The translations under genes were made by a program, and so were the position numbers. Below are positions 49,393 through 58,449 of a stretch of 64,000 bases of DNA, piece after piece; within the stretch, counting starts at the first letter, position 1; the number at the start of each line of letters is the position of its first letter. Source of the stretch: an uncultured Deferribacterales bacterium (GTDB taxonomy: Bacteria; Chrysiogenota; Deferribacteres; Deferribacterales; Mucispirillaceae); the NCBI GenBank assembly GCA_947853665.1, contig CANTXF010000016.1:62001-126000 (forward strand), read 5' to 3'. A model generated the notes under the pieces. The model was not told where the DNA came from and did no database searches. It saw only the letters and a list, made by a program, of their open reading frames with translations.

Positions 49393-50700
49393 TTACAGCG
49401 TAACAAAAATTTCTTTTACGACGAAAAGGGCCGAAAGCACCAGCATGACGACGGACACCTCTTTTATCCGCCCGGTAAAAAGTTTAATGAAAACGTAAGA
49501 TAATATGCCGAATTCGATACCGGTCGCGATGTTGTAGGTAAAAGGCATTACAGTCATAGCTATCATGGCGGGGAAAAATTCGGTCCAGTCGGAAGTATCC
49601 AGAAGCTTGATAATTGAAAGCATCAGCACGCCTACGAGTATCAACGCGGGCGCAGTCGCGTAGGAAGGAATAACAGCCACGAGAGGGGAAAAGAAAACGG
49701 CGAGAAGAAACAAGGCCGATATAACCACCGCCACAAGGCCGGTGCGGCCGCCTGCTTCGACTCCGGTAACGCTTTCCACATAAGCCGTTACGGTAGTAAC
49801 CCCCATGATGGCTCCGGCTGCCGTTCCCACCGCGTCGGCCATAAAAGCGCTTTTCGCCCTTTTAAGAGAGCCGTTCTCATCTACCAGCCCGGCTCTTGTG
49901 GCAACGCCTATAAGGGTTCCTACCGTATTGAATATATCCATGAAAAGAAGAACCAGTGTTATAATTATAAAATTCATATCGAAAATAGCGGAAAAATCCA
50001 TCTGCATAAATATGGGGCCGATGGAAGGCGGCATGGAAACGATTTTTTCCGGCCACGGAGTAAGCCCCGCAAAGGCCGATATGGCCGTAACCGCAAAAAT
50101 ACCTATCAGGATGGAACCTTTTATGTTAAAAATATATAATACTGTCATTAAGATAAGACCGAATAGCCCAAGCAGCACTTTAATATCCGTCAGATTTCCG
50201 ACCGTAACAAGCGTATCTTTATTGGCAACCACAAAGCCGCATTTCTGCATGCCTATAAACATGAGAAAAAGGCCTATACCCGCGGGGATTCCTATTTTGA
50301 GGGAACGGGGAATACTGTCTAATATCTTGTCCCTCGCTTTAGTAAGCGTCAGTATTATAAACGCCACGCCTTCTATAAATACGGATGCCATCGCCATCTG
50401 CCAGGTAAAACCCATGCCGAGAACAAGGCCGAACGTAAAAAAAGCGTTTACACCCATGCTGGGAGCAAGGCCTATTGGATAGTTGGCCAAAATACCCATA
50501 ATGAGGGTAGAAATCGCGGAAGCCAGACACGTGGCGACCATTACGGCTTCCGCCGGCATTCCCGACGGAGCGATTATATCCGGGTTTACGAAGATGATGT
50601 AGCTCATCGTCATAAACGTGGTAAAACCGCCGAAAATCTCCGTTCTGATTCTTCCGCCCGACTGTGATATTTTAAAATATCCGTCTATCCGCCTTTTCAT
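49393..50700 (-). CDS. NCS2 family purine permease (PbuG/AdeP-like)
   Basis: The 435-residue transporter has 12-14 membrane segments. It carries the Q-S-x3-Gly-type NCS2 motifs in the variant form of the AzgA-like branch (GLAPSMGVNAFFTF near residue 80, GTLIGVATRAGLVD and TTVTAYVESVTGVEAGGRTGL). These proteins import adenine, guanine or hypoxanthine with protons. It ends a minus-strand run behind ntrY and ntrX (3-bp gap). Substrate within the purines is uncertain. Confidence 0.88.
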   Translation of the reverse strand: MKRRIDGYFKISQSGGRIRTEIFGGFTTFMTMSYIIFVNPDIIAPSGMPAEAVMVATCLASAISTLIMGILANYPIGLAPSMGVNAFFTFGLVLGMGFTWQMAMASVFIEGVAFIILTLTKARDKILDSIPRSLKIGIPAGIGLFLMFIGMQKCGFVVANKDTLVTVGNLTDIKVLLGLFGLILMTVLYIFNIKGSILIGIFAVTAISAFAGLTPWPEKIVSMPPSIGPIFMQMDFSAIFDMNFIIITLVLLFMDIFNTVGTLIGVATRAGLVDENGSLKRAKSAFMADAVGTAAGAIMGVTTVTAYVESVTGVEAGGRTGLVAVVISALFLLAVFFSPLVAVIPSYATAPALILVGVLMLSIIKLLDTSDWTEFFPAMIAMTVMPFTYNIATGIEFGILSYVFIKLFTGRIKEVSVVMLVLSALFVVKEIFVTL

Positions 50701-50703
50701 AAG

Positions 50704-52068
50704 TTATTTGTCCCTGTATTTGTCTAATTCGTATACCCGGATTTTACGGTAAAGGTAAGTCCTTTCCATATCAAGCATTCTGGACGCCTGAGAAATATTC
50801 CAGTTGGTAGATTTAAGAGCTTTGAGGATATAATTCTTCTCAAATTCGTCCCTTGCTTCCTTCAATGTGGAGCCGCAGTCGACACCGCCGTCTATATTTT
50901 CTTCCTCGCGTCCGGAAACCAGTATCGCAGGAGCGTCGTTTAAATCCATCGTATCCCCCTCGGACAAAACGACCATTCTCTCTACAATATTTTTCAGCTG
51001 ACGCACGTTGCCCGGCCAGTCGTAATCGGTAAAAAGCCGCATAAGACCGTCGGTAACCTGTTTTTCCCTGATGCCGTTCATGGCTGACGTTTCTTTTATA
51101 AAATGGTTTACCAGAGGAGCTATATCGTCCCGGCGTTCTCTCAGAGGCGGCACCTCCACAGGTATCACGTTAATTCTGTAATAAAGGTCCGAGCGGAACC
51201 TGTTCGACGCTATCTCTACCGGAAGATTTTTATTTGTGGCGGATATAAGCCTGAAATCCGATTTTATGGTGTCGTTGCCGCCTACCCTTGTAAATTCGCC
51301 GGTTTCCAGCACCCTTAGCAGCTTCGCCTGCATGGGTAGGCCCATGTCTCCTATTTCGTCGAGAAAAAGTATACCGCCGTCGGCAAGCTCGAATTTGCCG
51401 ATTTTGCGCTGTATAGAGCCTGTAAAGGAGCCTTTTTCATGCCCGAACATCTCGCTTTCTATAAGGTCGGTTGGAACGGCGGAACAGTTTATCTCTACAA
51501 ACGGTTTATCGGAACGCTTTCCCAGCATGTGTATAAGCCTCGCCACATGTTCCTTGCCCGTGCCGTTTTCACCTGTTATCAGCACCCAGGAATTCATCGC
51601 GGCTATCCGCTCTATTTTATCTTTAAGCCTTACGATGGCGTCGCTTACTCCTATAAGGTCGTATTTCTTTATAAGGTTAAACTTCGATTTCCTTAAATCT
51701 CTCAATATATTGAGCTTATCGCCCAGATGCTTGACCATCATTGTTATCCTGTCCAGGGAAAGCGGCTTTTCAAGAAAGTCGTAAGCGCCGTATCTTATTG
51801 TTTCCACGGCGGTTTCTATTGTGCCGTGGCCGCTTATCATAACCACTTCCGTTTCCGGAAAATACCTTTTTATCTCCCTGAGACCTTCGACTCCGTCAGT
51901 ATCCGGCAGCCATATATCCAGAAACACGATATCGAACATTTTTTCTTTAAGCCGTTTAAAGCCGTCAGAATAATTAAGGCAGAATTCGCATTTATGCCCC
52001 TCGTCCTCAAGTATTCCTTTTATGGCCACTCCGATATTTTTTTCGTCGTCGATTATAAGTATATCCAT
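50704..52068 (-). CDS. ntrX: Sigma-54-type response regulator NtrX-like
   Basis: The 454-residue protein has a receiver domain (1-120) with phospho-acceptor Asp in VFLDIWLPDTDG. A AAA+ domain follows with Walker A TGENGTGKEHVARLI and Walker B GILFLDEIGDM, and a Fis-type helix-turn-helix ends the protein. The sigma-54-contacting loop reads KGSFTGSIQ instead of GAFTGA. Changes in that loop often abolish sigma-54 activation, so the protein might act as a sigma-70 modulator, as described for some NtrX proteins. Start overlaps the ntrY stop (TAATG). Confidence 0.9.
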   Translation of the reverse strand: MDILIIDDEKNIGVAIKGILEDEGHKCEFCLNYSDGFKRLKEKMFDIVFLDIWLPDTDGVEGLREIKRYFPETEVVMISGHGTIETAVETIRYGAYDFLEKPLSLDRITMMVKHLGDKLNILRDLRKSKFNLIKKYDLIGVSDAIVRLKDKIERIAAMNSWVLITGENGTGKEHVARLIHMLGKRSDKPFVEINCSAVPTDLIESEMFGHEKGSFTGSIQRKIGKFELADGGILFLDEIGDMGLPMQAKLLRVLETGEFTRVGGNDTIKSDFRLISATNKNLPVEIASNRFRSDLYYRINVIPVEVPPLRERRDDIAPLVNHFIKETSAMNGIREKQVTDGLMRLFTDYDWPGNVRQLKNIVERMVVLSEGDTMDLNDAPAILVSGREEENIDGGVDCGSTLKEARDEFEKNYILKALKSTNWNISQASRMLDMERTYLYRKIRVYELDKYRDK

Positions 52069-54296
52069 TATTCACCTCTGGGCAGGGTTATGGTAAAAAC
52101 GGTGCCATCCGGGCCGCTTTCCACCCCTATGCCGCCCGAATGTTCTTCAACTATCTTTTTTACTATGGCAAGCCCTAGGCCGGTGCCGCCGGAGCGCTTG
52201 CTGAAATACGGGTCGAATATTTTGAAAATATCTTCCTGCTTTATGCCGGACCCGGTATCTTTAATCTTTATCTCTATATCTCCGCCGCCGGAGGAAAATG
52301 CGGATATGGTCACGGCTCCGGACTGGCTCATGGCGAATATGGCGTTGCTTATAAGGTTCTGAAGCACGCGCCTCAGCTGGTGGCGGTCTCCCTGTATAAT
52401 AAGGCCGTCTTCCCCGGTATAGCTGAAATTTACGTTAGGATAAGTTTCAGTATATAATGATAAAACTTCATTCACAAGTCCGGATACTTCTATCGGATAT
52501 TTTTTCGCTTTGGGAAGCCTGGCGAAAAGATTGAATTCCTCCACCAGCTCAAGAAGATTGTCCGCTTCCGTAACGATGGTATCCATGCTTTCCTGTATTA
52601 TTTCCCTGACGTCGGTTTCGCGAAGCTCCAACGAACGTTTTTTGACCCTTTCGGCCACCAGTTTTATGGGCGTAAGGGGGTTTTTCACCTCGTGAGCGAT
52701 TCTCGTGGCAACTTCCTTCCACACGCTTATTCGCTGGGCGTTTACTATATCCGTAACGTCGGCGATTACAAGAAGCATCTGAAGCTCCTCGTCGTCCGAC
52801 GATATTTTTGAAAAGCTCATTGAAAATATGCGTTTTTCGTCGTTTATGACAAGTTCCACGTTTTTAAAAAAATCAGTTTCCCCGGAAGAAGCGAAAGACT
52901 CCAGATCGCCCATTATGGAGCCGTCCACCTGCTCTTTATTGTTAGCGAGAAGCAAATCCGCCCTGGCATTGGTTTTAAGCAGTTTCATATCATGGCTTAG
53001 AAGTATAAGCGCCGAATCCACGTTTTTAAAGATGGCGTCTATATACATATTATCCCGGGATATCTGGTTATACATTTCTGAAAGAATCTCGTTTTTCGTA
53101 TGCAGTTCTTTAGTATGTACGCTCAGCAGCTTGGCCATACGGTTGAAGGTGCGTATCAGGTAGCTTATCTCGTCTCCGCCCTGCTCTTTTACCTCAACGT
53201 CGAGATTACCCCTCGATATTTCCACGGATGCGTCCGCAAGAGCTTCTATCGGCCTGGTTATGCCTCTGGCAAAAAGTATGCTTCCCCATATGCCGGAAAA
53301 GACCACCAGCAGGGACATCATTACAAGAAGCATAAAATAAGATTTTTTAACTGGATAAGAGAAAAACTCGCTTTCTCTGTATTTATCTCTTGAATCCTGT
53401 ATCAAATCTATATCGTCGGCTATTTTTCTGGGTATGGTCTTATATGTGAAAAGGGCTCCGTAAATCCTGTCCGGGTTATTGCCCTGGCCGGTAACGGGTA
53501 TGCCCACCCAATAAATCTGCGTGTTGTCGAAAAAATCGTATCCGGTTTCCTTGTTTCCTTTCAGGACGCTGTCCAGGTACTTTGCCGAAATCACCGGCAT
53601 ATAGTTTCTGCCCGTATTGTCCTTCAGCAGTATTTCCCCGCCTTTTCTGTCGTATACGGAGATACCGGCCACCAGGTTTTTACCGGCGTAATTATTTATA
53701 AAACTTTCAAGCCTCTTTTTCCCGGAACCGATATAAAGGTTTCTGTCCGTTATTATCTGGGATATGAGAACCGTCTGGTCGAAAAGATCCTGCCTTACCA
53801 TATTCCTGTAATCTTCCATAAGGGCTACGGAGCTTGACAGGGCGCTGTCCACCTGGTTGTTGAACCATTTGTTTATGCTGTCGTTTATGAGAGTGCTGGC
53901 AAAGAAAAAGATAACGGCCACAGGCATTACGGTAAGGGCCACTGAAAATATCACGAGCTTGAACTTGAGTCTCGAGCCGAAAATATTGCTGTGGGCATCG
54001 GAAAGGAGTTTTGCCAGATTTCTGAAAATAACAAGCATCAATACGAGAAGCAATATTATATTTATGTTCACGAGAAGAAATATGGACACGTTGGAATACC
54101 AGGGATATCTGGAGTTGCCGATATTTTTCCCCACGAGGAAATTCATTGCTATAATTATAATGAAATATGCGAGATACTGGAGAATCTTTCTTTTTGGATT
54201 CTGCCCGGTTGATTCTATCAATAGCTTGCCGAAAGACACCAAAGCCCTTCTGGCTTTAAAGAACAACCTTTTTACAGCGCCGGTCAATTTATCCAT
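52068..54296 (-). CDS. ntrY: NtrY-like sensor histidine kinase
   Basis: The 742-residue membrane kinase has several N-terminal helices (about 30-150) and a periplasmic region (about 150-310). A further helix, a HAMP domain (about 345-400) and a PAS-like segment follow. The HisKA domain carries ATRIAHEVKNPLTPIKL (phospho-His), and the HATPase has NLISNAIFAM, DTGSGI and GGTGLGLAIVKKIVEEHSGG. It partners NtrX, directly downstream. Signals proposed for NtrYX elsewhere are nitrogen or redox state. The sensed cue here is unknown. Confidence 0.9.
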   Translation of the reverse strand: MDKLTGAVKRLFFKARRALVSFGKLLIESTGQNPKRKILQYLAYFIIIIAMNFLVGKNIGNSRYPWYSNVSIFLLVNINIILLLVLMLVIFRNLAKLLSDAHSNIFGSRLKFKLVIFSVALTVMPVAVIFFFASTLINDSINKWFNNQVDSALSSSVALMEDYRNMVRQDLFDQTVLISQIITDRNLYIGSGKKRLESFINNYAGKNLVAGISVYDRKGGEILLKDNTGRNYMPVISAKYLDSVLKGNKETGYDFFDNTQIYWVGIPVTGQGNNPDRIYGALFTYKTIPRKIADDIDLIQDSRDKYRESEFFSYPVKKSYFMLLVMMSLLVVFSGIWGSILFARGITRPIEALADASVEISRGNLDVEVKEQGGDEISYLIRTFNRMAKLLSVHTKELHTKNEILSEMYNQISRDNMYIDAIFKNVDSALILLSHDMKLLKTNARADLLLANNKEQVDGSIMGDLESFASSGETDFFKNVELVINDEKRIFSMSFSKISSDDEELQMLLVIADVTDIVNAQRISVWKEVATRIAHEVKNPLTPIKLVAERVKKRSLELRETDVREIIQESMDTIVTEADNLLELVEEFNLFARLPKAKKYPIEVSGLVNEVLSLYTETYPNVNFSYTGEDGLIIQGDRHQLRRVLQNLISNAIFAMSQSGAVTISAFSSGGGDIEIKIKDTGSGIKQEDIFKIFDPYFSKRSGGTGLGLAIVKKIVEEHSGGIGVESGPDGTVFTITLPRGE

Positions 54297-54397
54297 AAGA
54301 CTACGCAGGAACCGCCCGATTGATTATACGGCTCCGGCAGCAAGCCGGAACCGTTTGTAAATTTAACATAAAATAATTTTTAAAAAAAGTGTTTTGC

Positions 54398-55786
54398 CTA
54401 TTTTATTATATCCCTCGTATCCATGTCCCTGGCAAAAATGACTTTTGTCATAACAAGCTGGGCGGGAGAACAGGCGGAAAGAGCGTCAGTAAACATATCC
54501 AGCGTCCTTGCCTTTTCATACCCTCCGAAGCCCGCCCCTTCGAGAAGGCCGCCTATGCCCGCCTCCTCTATGCACTTAACGGGAAGCTCCTCTATACTGA
54601 AGTATTCCGCTATATCAAGATCCGTAACGATAGTTTCGCCGATGCTCGAATATATAAAGGCAAGGCCCGAGCCCTCAGAACGCATTACGCCTTCGTCGTC
54701 ATAGCGCGGTTTTTCCGCTTTATGGACGAACCGAATACTTAAAACCCCGCTGGGAATCTTATCCGCAGGAAAGAAAAACCCTGCTGTTTCGTCGGGATTG
54801 CTCATAAGTCCCGCAATATCTTCCCGCGACCAGCTTTTAAGAACCAGCTCTTTGCCGGAAGGGCTTTTTCTGACTATTTCTACTTTTTCAAGAGAGAAAG
54901 AAGGCAGGTATTCGTTTATAAAGCCTTCCCCCTCCTCAGGCAGAAAAGGTTTCAGAGGGTCTTTCGCACCTATATACGCCGAAGCTATCTTTCCTGAAAA
55001 AACGAACGGTCTGGCAAGCTCGGCGGCGGTTACGCTTCCCGAAGAAAGGCTGTAGTCGCGCCCTGTCTTTTTATATTTTTCCATGGCGGAAAAATAACCC
55101 AGTATCCTTTCCTTTCCGCCGGATTCGAATAAATATTCCATATCGGTAAATTTAGGCACACCAAGAAAGGCGGATATCCAGTCCGTGGAGTAAAACGAAC
55201 TTAACGCATGCGGATAAACGGCGTATTTAAGCCTGTATTCCGAAAGAGCGTCCTTTCCCTCCTTCTCTTCGGGAGCTTCGAGAGAAAGCAGCTTTAAAGA
55301 GGGATATATGCGGTTTCTTAAAAATACGTCTCTTCTTGAAACAAAAATACCAACCTTCTTCACACCCTCGACGGCAAAGGTAACGGGCTCCGTTTTATCG
55401 AAATCCATAGTTTTAAAGCCGTCCGCCCCTTTTGAGGAATACGCCGCAAGAGCGCTTTTTTCCAAACTTCTGCCGTCAAGCTCCAGCTGCCTGAAAAGAT
55501 TCATAAGGTAATCGGAAGACGTTCCCGGAAGAGCCTGGTAAGTTATGGAGGTAAAATAAGAAACATAATCGGCGTTTTCGTTTCCAGAGCAGAAAAATTC
55601 CCCCGACGGACCTCGGGCCGCTTTATTGAAATCGCACTCGAAAACGACGTGCTTAAGCGGTTTTATTTTCTCAAGGTCGTCATAATTTCTGACGTTTTCA
55701 TCCACACTGCCGCTTATTTTGGAGCCGAAAACCGAACACCCGCATATCAGAAGCGCAGCGGCGGACGTAATAAATATTTTTCTCAT
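54398..55786 (-). CDS. Lipoprotein of unknown function, 462 residues
   Basis: An N-terminal signal peptide (MRKIFITSAAALLICGC) ends in a probable lipobox with Cys17. The mature part is mostly mixed alpha/beta with no repeat, transmembrane or catalytic motif that I recognise. A C-terminal segment has IGETIVTDLDIAEYFSIEELP. It lies upstream of ntrY (101-bp gap) and diverges from the acetyltransferase-like operon across 120 bp. It could be an outer-membrane-anchored accessory protein for either neighbour. Function not assigned. Confidence 0.7.
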   Translation of the reverse strand: MRKIFITSAAALLICGCSVFGSKISGSVDENVRNYDDLEKIKPLKHVVFECDFNKAARGPSGEFFCSGNENADYVSYFTSITYQALPGTSSDYLMNLFRQLELDGRSLEKSALAAYSSKGADGFKTMDFDKTEPVTFAVEGVKKVGIFVSRRDVFLRNRIYPSLKLLSLEAPEEKEGKDALSEYRLKYAVYPHALSSFYSTDWISAFLGVPKFTDMEYLFESGGKERILGYFSAMEKYKKTGRDYSLSSGSVTAAELARPFVFSGKIASAYIGAKDPLKPFLPEEGEGFINEYLPSFSLEKVEIVRKSPSGKELVLKSWSREDIAGLMSNPDETAGFFFPADKIPSGVLSIRFVHKAEKPRYDDEGVMRSEGSGLAFIYSSIGETIVTDLDIAEYFSIEELPVKCIEEAGIGGLLEGAGFGGYEKARTLDMFTDALSACSPAQLVMTKVIFARDMDTRDIIK

Positions 55787-55851
55787 AACTGCCTCTTGTA
55801 ATTATGTATAGAGTAAAATAACCGTTATACTTTATTCGTAAAAAATAATGT

Positions 55852-55880
55852 TTGCAAGGTATTATAAGATAGGTTAATAA
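55852..55880 (+). promoter_or_regulatory. Probable promoter of the acetyltransferase-dehydratase-activator operon
   Basis: TTGCAA (55852-55857), 17 bp, TAATAA (55875-55880). The first gene starts 26 bases later behind GGGGAGAG. Confidence 0.6.
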
Positions 55881-55906
55881 TATCTACAGTTTAAGCGGGG
55901 AGAGAT

Positions 55907-56680
55907 ATGGCTGATTTTGAACAGAAAACGGACGAATACGGCACGACAATACTGAAGCTTGTCAGAGTAAAAGAAATAGGCGGAGGAAGCGTAAGGCTTT
56001 ACGGCCATATAATGCTTTCCATAAAGCATTATAAAGAATCGGACACGGAAATGATGATAGTGCGCTTTATATCGCTGGCCGGAAACACCATGGCAAGAGC
56101 GAATCTGAACAATGTAGCCGCTTCCGAAAAGCTGTCTCTTAATAAATTTACCGCTACCGTAAACCACAGAACCAATTCCGTCGATTTCGGCCCGGTTCAG
56201 GGCATATATATGGAGGAAACCCTCCGCGGCAGAGGGATAGGCTCATTTGGTCTTAACGAGCTGATCTCCTGGCTTAAATCCAATTTTGAAGAATATACGA
56301 TAAATCCTTTCGAATTTATATCCCCGGACAACGCATCCCAGGAAGACATCGACAGGCGCAACAAGTTTCTTGAAAATTTCGGCTTTACTCTTGGCTTTAC
56401 GGACGTTACGCAGCGCAGCGGCACCATGAAAGCTAAAAAGGTTTCCATACTTAAGGAGCACTATAATTCCGAAAAGGTGGAAGAGCTGGACATCGAGCAG
56501 TTTGTGTTCGGCCTGATAAACGATAAGGCTTCCCTGGAAAAATCTTACAACGATCTGAAAGCGGAATACGCCGCCAGAGGCGAGGAACTGCTGGCGGGTA
56601 TACCTAAGTCGGAAATAGTAAAATATACCATAATAGGCTGCGTTCTTGTGCTTATAATCCTTACCCTGCTTTTGATATAA
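55907..56680 (+). CDS. GNAT-like domain protein with C-terminal membrane anchor
   Basis: 257 residues. A GNAT-like core (about 30-180) carries the acetyl-CoA-type loop MEETLRGRGIGSFGLNELI (RGxGIG), preceded by a beta-rich region. A helical segment (about 185-235) then leads to one hydrophobic helix at 237-257 (KYTIIGCVLVLIILTLLLI), so the enzyme domain is probably held at the membrane facing the cytoplasm. Its TAA overlaps the ATG of the following dehydratase-type gene (TAATG). No family name or substrate is recognised. The acetyltransferase activity is inferred from the loop only. Confidence 0.6.
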   Translation: MADFEQKTDEYGTTILKLVRVKEIGGGSVRLYGHIMLSIKHYKESDTEMMIVRFISLAGNTMARANLNNVAASEKLSLNKFTATVNHRTNSVDFGPVQGIYMEETLRGRGIGSFGLNELISWLKSNFEEYTINPFEFISPDNASQEDIDRRNKFLENFGFTLGFTDVTQRSGTMKAKKVSILKEHYNSEKVEELDIEQFVFGLINDKASLEKSYNDLKAEYAARGEELLAGIPKSEIVKYTIIGCVLVLIILTLLLI

Positions 56681-57675
56681 TGAAAAAAATCGGCTTTACC
56701 ACCACCATACCGGTAGAAATCGTCCTGTCTGCCGGGCATGTGCCGGTAGATCTCAACAATATATTCGTGGCGGGAAGCGACCCTTCGGCCCTTATAGAAG
56801 AAGCCCATACGGACGGCCTTCCGCGTAACTGCTGTTCTTGGATAAAGGGGCTTTATACCGTAGGAGCAAAACTTAAAGCAGTTGATGAAATAATTGCCGT
56901 AAGCAACGGAGATTGCAGTAATACTCACGCCCTTACCGAGCTTTTCGGCGAAGCGGGCATACCGGTTCATACATTCTCCTATCCATATAACGAGCCCTAT
57001 CCTTCCAAAGCCCTTAAAACACAGATGGAGCTTCTTGCAGGCAAGCTGGGCACCACCCTTAAAGCAGCCTCCCAATACTGCGAAAAGACCGATAAAATCC
57101 GCGATAAACTAAAAATGCTGGACAGGCTTACTTATGAAGGGGAAGTATCCGGCTTTGAAAATCACCTGTGGCTGGTATCATCCTCCGATTTTAACGGAGA
57201 CGCCGGTAAATTTTTGAAGGATGTGGACGACGTAATAGCAAAAGCCTCTCTCAGAGAAAAAAACGATAAAAGCATAAGGCTCGGATATATAGGCGTGCCT
57301 CCGATAATACCCGCCATATACGATTTTATAGAAAGCAAAAACTGCAAGGTCGTGTTCAACGAAGTACAGAGGCAGTTTTCCATCCCGTCGGAAAATGCCG
57401 ATTATGTGGAAAGGTATATAGAATATACATATCCCTACGGCGTAATGGGGAGAATAAACGATATAGCAGAGCGTATAAGAGAACGGCGGATAGACGGGAT
57501 AATACATTATGTTCAGTCTTTCTGCTTCCGGCAGATACAGGATACGCTGATAAAAAAATATCTGCCCGTACCCGTCCTTACCATAGAGGGGGATATGCCG
57601 GGAAATCTCGACGGAAGGACGAAAATAAGAATAGATTCGTTTATAGAAATGCTTGAGAGCAAAAAGAAAAAATGA
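56680..57675 (+). CDS. 2-hydroxyacyl-CoA dehydratase / double-cubane cluster protein-type subunit
   Basis: 331 residues of the HgdB/FldC/DCCP superfamily, with start IGFTTTIPVEIVLSAGHVPVDL and Cys at 51, 52, 79, 134, 222 and 282, the first sets typical of Fe-S ligation. True 2-hydroxyacyl-CoA dehydratases use two different subunits. Here only one is encoded next to its activator, as for double-cubane cluster proteins (and E. coli YjiM/YjiL), which carry out ATP-driven reductions of small substrates. Overlaps both neighbours. Substrate unknown. Confidence 0.8.
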   Translation: MKKIGFTTTIPVEIVLSAGHVPVDLNNIFVAGSDPSALIEEAHTDGLPRNCCSWIKGLYTVGAKLKAVDEIIAVSNGDCSNTHALTELFGEAGIPVHTFSYPYNEPYPSKALKTQMELLAGKLGTTLKAASQYCEKTDKIRDKLKMLDRLTYEGEVSGFENHLWLVSSSDFNGDAGKFLKDVDDVIAKASLREKNDKSIRLGYIGVPPIIPAIYDFIESKNCKVVFNEVQRQFSIPSENADYVERYIEYTYPYGVMGRINDIAERIRERRIDGIIHYVQSFCFRQIQDTLIKKYLPVPVLTIEGDMPGNLDGRTKIRIDSFIEMLESKKKK

Positions 57676-58427
57676 ATACGACGAAACAGGTCGGCATAGA
57701 TCTGGGCAGCAGGTTCGTAAAAATGGCGCTGTTCGGCGGAGAAACCACGCAATTTCTGCGATATGATACCGTTGATTTTTATAAACGGTACATAATCCGC
57801 CGGCCGGACGGAATAAGCATAGATACGGAGCGGCTGGGCATTCCGGAAGACTGCGCCGTAACGGCCACCGGATACGGGCGCAATCTGATGTCTTTTGGAA
57901 ACGCGTCCGTAATATCCGAAATCAAAGCCCATTTCAGAGGGGCGCTGAGAGCTTCCGGAAAAACCGATTTCATACTCGTGGATATAGGCGGTCAGGACAG
58001 TAAGGTAATATGGGCGCGCGACGGATATATAGAGGATTTTGTAATGAACGACAAATGCGCGGCAAGCACCGGCCGGTTTGCCGAAAACGCCTCCTCCGCT
58101 CTCGGTTTCACACTGGAGGAGCTGGGAAACATGAAAGAAAACCCGGCCGACTTATCCACGACCTGCGCGGTATTCTGCGAAAGCGAAATCATAAGTCTCA
58201 TGGCCTCCGGAACGGAGCCGGAACGCATAGGCGCCGGGATTAACATGTCAATAGCCAAGCGCCTGGCTCCGCTTGTAAAATCTTATTCCGCGCCCTACAT
58301 TTTCGCTTCCGGCGGAGCTGCCGAAAACGAAGCTATGCTGTGGTTTCTTTCCAGGCTGGTAGACAAGGAGATACATCCCGTTCCGGAACCGCAGTTCAAC
58401 GGCGCTCTGGGATGCCTGAACCTTTAA
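57672..58427 (+). CDS. ATP-dependent activator of 2-hydroxyacyl-CoA dehydratase type (BadF/BcrAD/HgdC family)
   Basis: The 251-residue ASKHA ATPase has phosphate-1 GIDLGSRFVKM, the DIGGQDSKVI loop, NDKCAASTGRF with Cys129 and TCAVFCESEI with Cys165/Cys169. In the dimer these would hold a single [4Fe-4S] cluster. Such proteins use ATP hydrolysis to push one low-potential electron onto their partner. It overlaps the dehydratase-type gene by four bases (ATGA), marking a functional pair. Confidence 0.9.
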   Translation: MNTTKQVGIDLGSRFVKMALFGGETTQFLRYDTVDFYKRYIIRRPDGISIDTERLGIPEDCAVTATGYGRNLMSFGNASVISEIKAHFRGALRASGKTDFILVDIGGQDSKVIWARDGYIEDFVMNDKCAASTGRFAENASSALGFTLEELGNMKENPADLSTTCAVFCESEIISLMASGTEPERIGAGINMSIAKRLAPLVKSYSAPYIFASGGAAENEAMLWFLSRLVDKEIHPVPEPQFNGALGCLNL

Positions 58428-58449
58428 ATTCCTTTACGGCGGGCGGATC

